The translations under genes were made by a program, and so were the position numbers. From Streptomyces sp. NBC_00271 (GTDB lineage Bacteria > Actinomycetota > Actinomycetes > Streptomycetales > Streptomycetaceae), in NCBI RefSeq assembly GCF_036178845.1, contig NZ_CP108070.1:11036001-11100000 (forward strand): DNA of 64,000 nucleotides. The letters are read 5' to 3'. Position 1 is the stretch's first letter; every line of letters begins with the position of its first letter. The notes beneath the pieces are model-generated. The model saw nothing but the letters and a program-made list of their open reading frames with translations. It was not told the DNA's origin and did not search any database. Positions 23,982-32,297 of the stretch are shown one piece after another.

Positions 23982-25505
23982 TCAGCGATCCTTGGCCAGG
24001 GCAAGGAGTTCAGCGAACAAGCCGTTCCCGTATGCAAGTTCGTCGTACCGGCCTTGCTCGATGATGCGGCCGTCACGCATGACGAGGATCCGGTCTGCGA
24101 GACGGGTGTTCTCGAGCTGGTGCGTCACGACGATGGTCATGCGCTCGGCGGCGATGCGCTTGATCTCAAGGAAGATCTGGTGCTCGCCACGCGGGTCCAT
24201 CTGCGAGGTCGGCTCGTCCAGGATCAGCAGCGGGGTCTGCCGGTACAGGGCCCGCCGCACGCGAGCCGCTGCCACTGGCCTCCGGACAGCTCGGCGCCTC
24301 CGAAGAGTTCTTGGCGAGCAGGGTGTCGAGCTGCTTGGGCAGTTTCTCGACCGCCTTCCGCATGCCGACAGCGTCGACGGCTGCCCACACGGGCCCGTCG
24401 TCGAAGGTTTTGGGCTGCCCGAGGGTGATGTTCTCGCGGGCTCGCAGGGGCCAGCAGGCGAAGTTCTGCGGGACGAGGGCGGTACGGGACCACACGGAGT
24501 CAGGACGGGTGTCGGCCAGGTCGGTGCTGTCCCACAGGACACGGCCCTTGTCGGCGAGCAGGATGCCGGTGATGAGCTTGGCGAGGGTGGACTTGCCCGA
24601 GCCGTTCTCGCCCACGATGGCCAGGGTCTCGCCCCGGTGGAGGGTGAGTGAGACTCCGTCGACGGCGGGTTCCTCCGTGCCGGGGTACTGGTACACGACC
24701 TCGTCGAGACGGATCTCCTCTACCCGTTCGCAGATGGTCAACTCCCCGCGTTTGGGGACTCGTTCGGCGGCCATGTCGAGGAAGGAACGCATGTCGGCGA
24801 GGTACAGCGAGGTGTGGAACATCGCGGCGCCGTGGATGACGAACTGCGAGAGCGCGGCCAGGGTGGTCTGGACGGCGACCACCGCGGTGGCCGCGACCGG
24901 GAGGGCGACGCGGCGGCGGTGAGGGTGCTCTCGTCGATGCGATCGGACAGGGCCCGGTACCAGTAGACGAGGCAGCTGGTCATGCCGTTCGCACGGACCT
25001 CGTCGCCGTAACGGGAGTAGGCGGCCCACCAGCGCATCATCGCCCGCACGTTGCGGTCGCCGACGTTGGCGTAGTGGGTCTCGTAGTCGACGCGTGCGGA
25101 CAGCACGGCCCCCGTGCCGGCAGGGAGGACGGCGAGCAGCAGCGGCAGCATCATCCAGTGCAGCGCCGTGATGACGCCGCCCGCGGCGATCATGCGGACG
25201 ACGGCGGTCATGAAGCGCTGGGCGTCCTGCACCATCATCCGTGTGCGTGTGACGCCGACCTCGGCGGCTTCCTGCCGGTCGGAGAAGCCGTCCTCCCCGT
25301 ATGCGGTGGCTTCGACGCGGCACACCGCGGACACCAGGGCGACGTCCGCCTCGGTCATCAGCAGTGGGGTGATCCGCCCGTCGGCGTAGGAGGATAAAGC
25401 GCTACTGACTCGGCCGACCGCCGCGGCCGCCGTGACGACGATCAGAGCGGGCAGGGCGGCATGCAGGTGTTCGGAGACCGCGCCGGCTCCGAGGATATGC
25501 GTCAT
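23982..25505 (-). pseudogene. ABC exporter (fused membrane and ATPase domains) with three frameshifts
   Basis: The reading frame shifts three times yet homology continues. The membrane part (25505 to about 24915) ends in VYWYRALSDRIDESTL. A second frame carries LAALSQFVIHGAAMFHTSLY and Walker A GENGSGKST. A third, near 24300-24260, carries the ABC signature LSGGQWQRLA. The last frame carries Walker B LLILDEPTS, the switch His in VVTHQLENT, and the C-terminus ending LAKDR. Each shift fits loss of about one base (near 24915, 24308 and 24258). The N-terminus also looks short. As read, no functional exporter can be made; sequencing error is the alternative. Confidence 0.8.
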
Positions 25506-25666
25506 GGCCTTCGCGGGATGCTTCCCGTTGCTGCTCGCCTTGCCTGGTACCGCAGTGCAACAGGCGGATGGGCGGGGTGGCTGGTGCTGCTTGGGTTCGG
25601 CTAACGGGCCTGGAGTCGCAGCGTTTTGGGTCTGCCCGCGCTTTTCTGTGGTGAGGGTCCGTCCGA

Positions 25667-25987
25667 ATGGCCCCGATGCAGGCAGTGGAGGCGGGTGTGG
25701 AGCAATTACACGAAGCGGCTCCGGTCCTGGCGGCCGTGGCCGCCGCCGTGGGATGGATGGCACGCCGCGGCGGCCGGGCGGGACTGTGGCAGCTGTTGGG
25801 GGACATGGCGCGCGGACGCAGCAGGATGCGCGCGGAGCGGGAACGCCGTTACGCGCTGGTGGAGTTGGTGGAGCGCCTGCCTCCTGGCAGTCGTCTTGTC
25901 GTACGGGAGAGCCCGGGCGGGCAGAGCAGCATGGATGTCCGCACGGCGCTCCCCTCACGTATCACTGACGGGCGGGACGCTCGGTGA
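25667..25987 (+). CDS. small hypothetical protein encoded before ECF sigma gene
   Basis: This 106-residue protein has an N-terminal amphipathic or weakly hydrophobic helix (APVLAAVAAAVGWMARR), an Arg-rich middle and a compact end (YALVELVERLPPGSRLVVRESPGG). Its stop TGA overlaps the GTG of the sigma-factor gene at 25984, so the two are translationally coupled. It has no zinc motif of an anti-sigma factor. Its role is unknown, but coupling suggests it works with the sigma factor. GAGGG lies about 11 bases before ATG 25667. Confidence 0.6.
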   Translation: MAPMQAVEAGVEQLHEAAPVLAAVAAAVGWMARRGGRAGLWQLLGDMARGRSRMRAERERRYALVELVERLPPGSRLVVRESPGGQSSMDVRTALPSRITDGRDAR

Positions 25988-26532
25988 CGGCCGTGCAACT
26001 TCCCCCGGGTGAGGACTGCGGGAGGCCGCCTCCAGAAGGGTTCGAGACGTTCTTCATGCATTATGAGCCTCGGCTGCGCCGTTACCTCTACACCCTCGGG
26101 GCGCGCGACAGCCTTCTCGAGGACGCGGCCCAGATGACCCTGGAGGAAGCGTTCCGCTCCTGGCCGAGCCTGCAGGATCATCCCCGGCAGGACGCGTGGC
26201 TGTTCAAAGTGGCTCGGCAGCGCTACGCCAAGGCCTACAAAGAGCATCTGAAGCTCGGGGATCTGACCGACCCGGTCCTCTTCGACCGCCTGCACCAAGA
26301 CGACGCGACGGCCGGCTGCGACCGGCGGCTGGACCTGCTGGCCATGCTGCGCCGACTTCCTGAACAGCAGTGCGAAGCCGTGGTGCTGCGCCGGTTCTTC
26401 GATCTGTCTTATGACGCGATAGCTGAGGCCATGGGAGTGCGGCCCAGCTCGGCACGCTCTCTTGTCTCGCGTGCACTGGCCCGACTCGCCCAGATGCAAG
26501 ACGAAGACAAAGAGGAAGGGGGATGCACATGA
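25984..26532 (+). CDS. ECF-type RNA polymerase sigma factor
   Basis: This 182-residue sigma-70 family protein directs RNA polymerase to specific promoters. Region 2 is seen in FMHYEPRLRRYLYTLGARDSL and PRQDAWLFKVARQRYAK. Region 4 is LRRLPEQQCEAVVLRRFFDLSYDAIAEAMGVRPSSARSLVSRAL, an intact helix-turn-helix. It overlaps the upstream small gene (GTGA) and ends in an ATGA overlap with the chimeric sigma gene, so all three form one operon. No anti-sigma factor with a zinc motif is present. Confidence 0.88.
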   Translation: MTAVQLPPGEDCGRPPPEGFETFFMHYEPRLRRYLYTLGARDSLLEDAAQMTLEEAFRSWPSLQDHPRQDAWLFKVARQRYAKAYKEHLKLGDLTDPVLFDRLHQDDATAGCDRRLDLLAMLRRLPEQQCEAVVLRRFFDLSYDAIAEAMGVRPSSARSLVSRALARLAQMQDEDKEEGGCT

Positions 26533-27443
26533 GTGTCGAAGAACGTCTCGGGCAGGCGCACCGCGCACTCGAGGAGATGTGGTCCGACGAGGCGGCAACC
26601 GACGATCGCCTGCACCGTTTCCTGGCCCGCAGCGGCGCGCCGCAGCACACCGGCGCCGCTGCTGAGGTCCTGCCTGCCTCTGAAACGGCAGCACATGCCC
26701 GCACGGACGCGCACGCCAGCCGTGACCTGCCAGCCCCCCGCCAGGCAGCGACCCGTACCCTGTGCGCGACCGGATCCCGCGTGCCCTCAGCCCAGAACAC
26801 GCACCGGACGCACACCTTTGGAGCGGGCAGCGGCTCCGCCGGCCCCGCCGAAGAACCCGGCGTGGACACCGCACGCCGCCTGGCTGCAGACAGCGACAGC
26901 GCCCGGATGATGGACCTCGTGGAGCGCGCCCAGGCCGGCGAGGCCGACGCCTTCGGCCGTCTCTACGACCAGTACAGCGACACCGTGTACCGCTACATCT
27001 ACTACCGCGTCGGCGGCAAGGCGACCGCCGAGGACCTCACCAGTGAGACGTTCCTGCGCGCCCTGCGCCGCATCGGAACGTTCACCTGGCAGGGCCGCGA
27101 CTTCGGCGCCTGGCTGGTCACCATCGCCCGCAACCTGGTTGCGGACCACTTCAAATCGAGCCGATTCCGACTCGAAGTGACCACCGGCGAAATGCTCGAC
27201 GCGAACGAGGTCGAGCGAAGCCCCGAGGACTCCGTCCTGGAGTCACTGTCGGACACGCTGCTGCTCGACGCCGTACGGCGCCTGAGCCCGCAGCAGCAGG
27301 AGTGCGCGACTCTGCGCTTCCTCCAGGGGCTTTCCGTCGCGGAGACCGCCCGCGTGATGGGCAAGAACGAGGGTGCGGTCAGGGCCCTTCAGTACCGGGC
27401 CGTGCGCGGCCTGGAGCGGTTTCTGGGTGACAAGAGGGAGTGA
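26529..27443 (+). CDS. chimeric BldN-like ECF sigma factor
   Basis: This 304-residue sigma factor has a core (from about residue 118 on) that looks nearly identical, from memory, to BldN, the developmental ECF sigma factor of Streptomyces: AADSDSARMMDLVERAQAGE, FGRLYDQYSDTVYRYIYYR, KATAEDLTSETFLRALRRIG and the GKNEGAVRALQYRAVR recognition helix. Residues 1-115 differ from the BldN pro-domain as I recall it. They begin SVEERLGQAHRALEEMWSDE, more like a separate small gene following an ECF sigma gene. ATG 26529 overlaps the preceding stop (ATGA), with GGAAGGGGG upstream. It is probably a fusion of that small gene with a second bldN copy. Confidence 0.88.
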   Translation: MSVEERLGQAHRALEEMWSDEAATDDRLHRFLARSGAPQHTGAAAEVLPASETAAHARTDAHASRDLPAPRQAATRTLCATGSRVPSAQNTHRTHTFGAGSGSAGPAEEPGVDTARRLAADSDSARMMDLVERAQAGEADAFGRLYDQYSDTVYRYIYYRVGGKATAEDLTSETFLRALRRIGTFTWQGRDFGAWLVTIARNLVADHFKSSRFRLEVTTGEMLDANEVERSPEDSVLESLSDTLLLDAVRRLSPQQQECATLRFLQGLSVAETARVMGKNEGAVRALQYRAVRGLERFLGDKRE

Positions 27444-27685
27444 CCGACCAGGGAGCACCGGGCACCGACCAGCGTGCCGCGCTTGGGGCCGGGCGACGCG
27501 GTCGGGTACCGGCCGGCCATGTGGATCACGACGGGCCTCGTCGCGCCCTGCTGGCTCATCCTCGTCATCAGCACGATGTGGCCGCGAGCGTGACCTTCCG
27601 CAGACCTACGAGCCGGAACAGGCGCACGCCCAGCGCTGAAGGGGGCTACGACCGCGAATCTCCCGGCACGGCACCCGGGTGATAC
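27444..27685. other. region after chimeric sigma gene, no supported gene
   Basis: These bases hold only short frames. One (ATG 27520) would give a 24-residue hydrophobic peptide beginning MWITTGLVAPCWLILVIS, resembling a membrane segment, but there is no ribosome site and I leave it unannotated. Confidence 0.35.
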
Positions 27686-27781
27686 GAGCCGTTCGAGCCG
27701 CCGCAGAGGGACGGTCTGCGGCCCTGGCTCTACGGCATCGCCACCAACGCCCTGCGCAACAGGCGCCGTGCCACCCGCTGA
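27686..27781 (+). pseudogene. remnant of another ECF sigma factor (region 2)
   Basis: The frame ending at TGA 27779 reads LRPWLYGIATNALRNRRRAT, the region 2 helix that recognises the -10 element in streptomycete ECF sigma factors. Nothing corresponding to region 4 follows, and the upstream part is not coherent, so only about 30 codons remain. Confidence 0.6.
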
Positions 27782-27820
27782 CCGTCACCTGCGGCGGGGT
27801 GCCTGCCGAAGCCAGTGGCG

Positions 27821-29023
27821 TCAGATCTGTGGGACGTCCTTGACGAACACGATTCCGTCGCTGTCCGCCAAGTGGGTCGGATCTAGCGGGGAGTAGCCGA
27901 ACCAGGGGGACACGCGGGGCGCGGGCGGCGTGTCGCCGAGGGCGGTGGCCAGCCGCGGGGCGTCGATGACGCAGCGGTCCTCCGGGAGCGCGTACAGGAG
28001 TCCCTCGACGGTGTCCGGCGGCGGGGTGTCCACTCCCTGGTGCCGGATCGTGCCGAGGGCCGTGGCCACGAAGGCGTACTCCTCGCCGAGCCGGGCACTC
28101 ACCAGCGCACCGGCGCTCCACCACTCCAGCGGCATCCCACCCATCCGCATCGTGCTCTTGGCCCGCTGGAGATGGCCGTTGTGGGCGTGGATGAGTGCCG
28201 GGCCCCGTTCGGCGAGAGCGAGGAGGTTGTCGGCCATCATCTGGTCCCGCAGGCCCACCAGCCGTGTCATGCGGCTCGGCGAGGTGTGGGCCATCCAGTA
28301 GTGGTAGCGCAGCAGGCCGGTGGCGGTACGCCCGTACAGGCGCGCCCGTTCCCAGTCGTCCCGCGGGTTCGCCCTCATCAGGTGTGGCGCCTGCGCGTCG
28401 AGCAGCGCCACCAGATCGTCGGCGAGCAGCCGCAGCCGACTGGCCTCGGCCGACTGCCCCACGGACTGGGCCGGGTCCATCATCGCGGCGGGGTCGGTCC
28501 AGCGGTCGTCGGTGCCGAGCAGGCGGTCGAGAGTTTCCCCGGTGCAAGGGAGCAGGTCCGCGTCCACCCGGGTCGAGAGGTAGCCGTGGAGTGCGGTGAG
28601 GGCCTGCCGGGGGCTCGCGGCGCCGGTGATCTCCAGCGGGCCGTCGAAACCGGCGAAGCGGAGCAGTTCGGGCGCGGGCCGGCCGTCGTTGTAGGCCCGT
28701 ATCCAGCGCACGAGTTCGCGGTTGGCCGAGGAGGTGCCCCAACCGTGGCTGAATCCGTGCTCCATGACCTGGTCGAGAGTGCCCGTTCCCGAGGTGACGT
28801 AGTCGTCGACGACCAGGCCCATCAGGCAGTCGCTCTCGATCGCGATCGTCCGGTAGCCGTCCTGCTCGACGAGCTGCCGGAACAGCTCGTTGCGCAGGTC
28901 GAGCAGAGTGTCCTCGCCGTGGGTGGGCTCGCCCAGGGCGAGCAGCCGAGGCCGGGTCGGGAGCAGCCTCATGACGGTGGCAGCCTCGAGGGCATGGGCG
29001 GTGTCCTTGATGTCAGTGGCCAT
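27821..29023 (-). CDS. erythromycin esterase-family protein
   Basis: This 400-residue protein belongs to the Ere/succinoglycan-biosynthesis hydrolase family, some members of which open macrolide lactone rings. The conserved LALGEPTHGEDTLLDLRNELF motif near the N-terminus carries the His and Glu of the active site. TIAIESD and LIHAHNGHLQRAK supply further conserved acidic and His residues. The start at 29023 (MATDIKDTAHALEAA) follows the divergent operator; the frame extends to 29083 over that site. It is divergent from a double-MerR regulator, the usual arrangement for inducible resistance genes. Whether the substrate is a macrolide cannot be told. Confidence 0.88.
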   Translation of the reverse strand: MATDIKDTAHALEAATVMRLLPTRPRLLALGEPTHGEDTLLDLRNELFRQLVEQDGYRTIAIESDCLMGLVVDDYVTSGTGTLDQVMEHGFSHGWGTSSANRELVRWIRAYNDGRPAPELLRFAGFDGPLEITGAASPRQALTALHGYLSTRVDADLLPCTGETLDRLLGTDDRWTDPAAMMDPAQSVGQSAEASRLRLLADDLVALLDAQAPHLMRANPRDDWERARLYGRTATGLLRYHYWMAHTSPSRMTRLVGLRDQMMADNLLALAERGPALIHAHNGHLQRAKSTMRMGGMPLEWWSAGALVSARLGEEYAFVATALGTIRHQGVDTPPPDTVEGLLYALPEDRCVIDAPRLATALGDTPPAPRVSPWFGYSPLDPTHLADSDGIVFVKDVPQI

Positions 29024-29026
29024 GCC

Positions 29027-29044
29027 TTCAACGGTATCGTTGAA
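29027..29044. promoter_or_regulatory. inverted-repeat operator between esterase and MerR genes
   Basis: TTCAACG (29027-29033) and CGTTGAA (29038-29044) form a perfect 7-bp inverted repeat separated by GTAT. It lies between the two divergent starts, only 4 bases upstream of the esterase ATG. A related CGGTTGAA follows at 29049-29056. It is the likely site of the divergent MerR-type regulator. Confidence 0.6.
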
Positions 29045-29081
29045 CCTTCGGTTGAAACTTTCCCGCGATATCGTCGGTCGC

Positions 29082-29813
29082 ATGGGGCGAAACCTTCAAA
29101 GCGGTGAGCGGCTCAGGCCGGTTGATCTGGCGCGCGTGCACGGTCTGTCCACGCAGGCGGTCAGGAACTACGAGGAGGCCGGCATCCTTCCGGTCGCCGG
29201 CCGCACTCCCCACGGCTACCGCACGTATACCTCGCTGCACGCGGGGGCCCTGCGCGCGTTCCTCGCCCTGGTGCCCGGTCACGGCCACCAGACGGCGGCG
29301 TCGATCATGCGGGCGGTGAATCAGGGCGCGGTCGATGAGGCGCTGCGCCTCATCGACGAGAGCCACACGCAGCTCCTCGACGACCGGCGATCCCTCCAGG
29401 CCGTGGAGCGCGCCCTCCGCGGCCTGGAGTCCACTGCGACGTCCGAGCCCAACGCGGTGTCAGGGCCTGCCGGCAGGTTCATCGGGCCGCTGGCGGGGGA
29501 GCTCGGCATCCGGCCCGCGACGCTGCGCAAGTGGGAGCGCGCCGGGCTGGTACGCCCGCGCCGTGACCCGCGGACCGGCTACCGCGTCTACGACGAGGCC
29601 GACATGCGGGACGCCCGGCTGGCACGTCAACTCAGGCGGGGCGGTTACCTGTTGGAGCAGATCGCCCCGCTGATCGCCCAGGTGCGGACGGCCGGCGGGC
29701 CGGAGCCGCTGGAGGCCACCCTGCGCGACTGGCACGGTCGGCTGTCCGCCCGCGGGCGCGCGATGCTGGCCGGGGCCGCCGAGCTGGAGGCGTACCTCCG
29801 CGAGCGCGGATGA
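29082..29813 (+). CDS. TioE-type regulator with two MerR DNA-binding domains
   Basis: This 243-residue protein contains two separate MerR winged-helix domains. The first is at about residues 10-60 (RPVDLARVHGLSTQAVRNYEEAGILP, wing TPHGYRTY). The second is at about 130-185 (FIGPLAGELGIRPATLRKWERAGLV, wing TGYRVYDEADMRDARLARQL). They are joined by a helical linker (ALRLIDESHTQLLDDRRSLQAVERALRG). This duplicated layout is that of TioE-family proteins, which occur in antibiotic clusters. It is divergent from the erythromycin-esterase-family gene and probably controls it. ATG 29082 starts just after the operator region; no strong ribosome site is seen. Confidence 0.88.
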   Translation: MGRNLQSGERLRPVDLARVHGLSTQAVRNYEEAGILPVAGRTPHGYRTYTSLHAGALRAFLALVPGHGHQTAASIMRAVNQGAVDEALRLIDESHTQLLDDRRSLQAVERALRGLESTATSEPNAVSGPAGRFIGPLAGELGIRPATLRKWERAGLVRPRRDPRTGYRVYDEADMRDARLARQLRRGGYLLEQIAPLIAQVRTAGGPEPLEATLRDWHGRLSARGRAMLAGAAELEAYLRERG

Positions 29814-29824
29814 GATGCGATCCA

Positions 29825-29965
29825 GCCCGGCCGGCGCGTAGTCCACCCCGAACCGGCGGCGGATCACCTCCGTGATCCGCGCCGGCGCCCAGCACTGATC
29901 CTCGCTTCAGTCATGCGCGCCCAGACCGGCATCCAACTCGTGCTCCAGCCAGACCAGTTGGTTGT
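29825..29965 (-). pseudogene. IS630-family transposase remnant
   Basis: The minus strand reads LVWLEHELDAGLGAHD, an in-frame TGA stop, then SEDQCWAPARITEVIRRRFG and VDYAPAGLD. This is the winged-helix N-terminal part of IS630-type transposases (typical form: ELxxGPAAHGWxEDQRWTLARV). The internal stop and absence of the DDE domain show it is dead. Confidence 0.75.
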
Positions 29966-30044
29966 CAGCCGGCCTGCAGCGGGCGCCCCGGCGTGATCCT
30001 GTTCGGGCCGGCACCTGGCCGCCTCCTCGGCCGGAGAGGCCGGT

Positions 30045-30842
30045 TCAGCCGGTCTTGCGAGCCACGCCCCCGTAGAAGCCGATCTCGCCGGATCGTGTCG
30101 GCGGCGGGGTGTCCGGGCGCCAGAACGGGACCTGGGCCAGGCCGGGCTCGACCAGTTCGAAGCCGTCGAAGAACCGCTCCACCTCGGCGTGGGTCCGTAG
30201 GTTCATCGTGGCGGTGGCGTTGTTGTAGACGGCCTGCGCCTCGCTGCGGTCGGCGAAGTCGCCCGTGGCGTGCGAGAGCACGAGGAAGCTGCCGACCGGC
30301 AGCGCGTCGCGAAGGGCGGCCACGGCCTGATCGGGCTTCTCCGCCTCGGTGATGAAGTGGAGGATGGCGACGAGGAGCAGGGCAACCGGCTCGTCGAAGT
30401 CGATGACTCGGCGGACGTCGGGGTGGTCGATGATGGCCCCTGGGTCGCGCAGGTCGGCGAGGACGATACTGGTCGCGCCGGAGCGGCTGAGCAGCGCGTC
30501 GCCGTGTGCCTTCACGATCGGATCGTTGTCGACGTACGCGACGCGCACGTCCGGGGCCACCTCCTGGGCGGTCTCGTGCACGTTCGGGGCGGTGGGCAGC
30601 CCGGTGCCGACGTCGAGGATCTGACGGACGCCGCTGCTGACGACGTAACGGACGGCGCGTTGCAGGAAGGCGCGGTTGGCCCGCACACCGATCCGCACCT
30701 CGGGTGCCGCGGAGGCGAGTCGGTCGCCGGCCTGTTGGTCGACCTCGTAGTTGGCCGTGCCGCCCAGCAGGTAGTTGTAGATCCGCGCAGGGTGCGGCCT
30801 GCTGGTGTCGATCTCCTCGGTGCGGAAGCCGTCCTGACTCAC
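30045..30842 (-). CDS. SAM-dependent methyltransferase, DUF574/Methyltransf_19 family
   Basis: This 265-residue methyltransferase is of the same streptomycete family as the gene at 20593-21381. Its key parts are RPHPARIYNYLLGGTANYEVD, the SAM motif ILDVGTGLPTAPN, AYVDNDPIVKAHGDALL, ILHFITEAEKP and RTHAEVERFFDGFELVEPGL. Both copies have the same architecture and length but differ through most of the sequence, so the duplication is not recent. The substrate is unknown. It is divergent from a hypothetical gene and lies next to an IS630 remnant. Confidence 0.93.
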   Translation of the reverse strand: MSQDGFRTEEIDTSRPHPARIYNYLLGGTANYEVDQQAGDRLASAAPEVRIGVRANRAFLQRAVRYVVSSGVRQILDVGTGLPTAPNVHETAQEVAPDVRVAYVDNDPIVKAHGDALLSRSGATSIVLADLRDPGAIIDHPDVRRVIDFDEPVALLLVAILHFITEAEKPDQAVAALRDALPVGSFLVLSHATGDFADRSEAQAVYNNATATMNLRTHAEVERFFDGFELVEPGLAQVPFWRPDTPPPTRSGEIGFYGGVARKTG

Positions 30843-30995
30843 GCTGCGCTCCTCTCGACGACTGCCCCGGCCACCTTGCCCGCGAGTGGCTGACGACAGC
30901 TTCGCATATCAACTGTCCTTCACGTGGCCGCAGTTACTGGCGTGAGGGGTACCGTCACGGAAGAGTTCGTGTCAGTGAAGGGAGCGACAACCTCC

Positions 30996-31643
30996 ATGCT
31001 GGTCCGTGCGTCCTCGTTCACGGTCGACCTCGGCGAGAACGGTTACCTGATCGGCTTCACCGACGACTACGAGTACCCGCGGGAGATGCCCTTCGGCTGG
31101 CGCTGCGGTCCGGCCACCGACGCCGGCGCCGTCGTCCTCACCACCACCGACACCGGCCCCCTTCAGCTGACCGTCCAGGTCCACAACGCCCCGCCGGCAC
31201 CCGAAACCGGCGCCGAGTGGGAGCCCGCCGAGGAGATCAGCCTGTGGGCCGACCTCCCCGCTCTCTGCCTCGCGACCCTCGAACAGGGCGACATCCTCGA
31301 CACATGGCCGGAGGAGGAACCTCCCCTCCACCTCCCGCCCTCGCCGGACGGCACCGACTGGGTGCGGATGCGCCTGTACTGTCACACCGACGGCCCCGAA
31401 CCCGGCATCGGGGACCACGGGGAGCGTCACCTGGTCCAACTGTGGCGCGCACCCCGGACGCCCCCTGTGCACCCCGAAATCACCGAGGCGGACCGCCGGG
31501 CCCGCGTCGACTACGCAGCGGACATGGCCGGCCCCGGCATGGCAGAGTCATGCCATGCCTCTTTCGATATCCGGCCGGCCCGGCAGCCCGACGACGACAG
31601 GTCTGGCCCTTGTCGCCGTCCTGTGTCTCGCCGGCTGCGGTGA
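30996..31643 (+). CDS. hypothetical protein (about 215 aa)
   Basis: This soluble acidic protein has strand-rich N-terminal sequence (LVRASSFTVDLGENGYLIGF) and a middle of regular strands (GPLQLTVQVHNAP, DWVRMRLYCHTDG, HLVQLWRAPR) suggesting a beta-sandwich. I do not recognise the family. Start ATG 30996 has GGGAG at a somewhat long distance; GTG at 30924 is possible. Its last 30 codons (after DYAADMAGPGM) overlap the signal peptide region of the next gene in another frame and look unlike the rest of the protein. Confidence 0.7.
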   Translation: MLVRASSFTVDLGENGYLIGFTDDYEYPREMPFGWRCGPATDAGAVVLTTTDTGPLQLTVQVHNAPPAPETGAEWEPAEEISLWADLPALCLATLEQGDILDTWPEEEPPLHLPPSPDGTDWVRMRLYCHTDGPEPGIGDHGERHLVQLWRAPRTPPVHPEITEADRRARVDYAADMAGPGMAESCHASFDIRPARQPDDDRSGPCRRPVSRRLR

Positions 31644-32160
31644 ACAGCGCGCCACGGACTCGACGGCCGGAGCTCCCACGGGCACCTCCCGGAGCGCCGT
31701 TTCCGGCGCGCCGGGAGCCTCTCCGTACGTGGAGCCGGGGGCCGGCGACGGCGCTCCCCACTACAACGAGAACAACGGCTCCCGCCGCCCGGGAGCCATG
31801 TCGCCCGCCAGCGCGACGGACGCGGCCAGGGAAGCCGATCGCATCAGGCCGGTCCTGAAGCGGCTGTGGGGGCAGAAGAAGTGGGACCCCGCGACGGTGC
31901 GCGCGGCACTGCTCCCGCTCGGTTACCAGGAGGAGCGGACCGGGTCGAACGGGAAGCCGCACGGCGGGACGCTGATTGTTCGGGCCATGAACTCGCGCTT
32001 CACGGACGGTCGCGAGGTCACGCCCGAGGGAGCGTTGGTCGGCCTTCGTGTCCACGACGACGCCTGCGTCACGGCGTTCGTCCAGAAGTCCAACTACGAA
32101 GTGATGACCAACGGCCCGTACCCGGAGACGGGGTGCTTCGAGCCACCGTTCGGCCACTGA
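31555..32160 (+). CDS. secreted lipoprotein of unknown function
   Basis: This 201-residue protein begins MPLSISGRPGSPTTTGLALV and has a lipobox VLCLAGC, so it should be lipid-anchored outside the membrane at Cys 28. A Ser/Thr/Pro/Ala-rich linker leads to a small folded domain (ADRIRPVLKRLWGQKKWDPATVRAALLPLGYQ..VHDDACVTAFVQKSNYE). It contains a pair of cysteines (DDACVTAF and ETGCFEPP) that could form a disulfide. Its start lies 89 bases inside the preceding gene in another frame, an unusually long overlap. Function unknown. Confidence 0.8.
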   Translation: MPLSISGRPGSPTTTGLALVAVLCLAGCGEQRATDSTAGAPTGTSRSAVSGAPGASPYVEPGAGDGAPHYNENNGSRRPGAMSPASATDAAREADRIRPVLKRLWGQKKWDPATVRAALLPLGYQEERTGSNGKPHGGTLIVRAMNSRFTDGREVTPEGALVGLRVHDDACVTAFVQKSNYEVMTNGPYPETGCFEPPFGH

Positions 32161-32297
32161 GCAGTCCACGGGGTCCGACGTCGTCACCCTGAGTGGGGCG
32201 CGAGGTGTGGCGTTCCGGCGGAAGCGCGGGAGAATCGGAGGGTGGGGTTCCGTGACAGCCGGGCAATCTCCTGGCGAGGGCGGACCGTAATATGGGT

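Noticed and set aside
27520..27594. 24-residue hydrophobic small frame after the chimeric sigma gene
   Set aside because: No ribosome site, no neighbour suggesting a membrane peptide, and it lies in decayed sequence.
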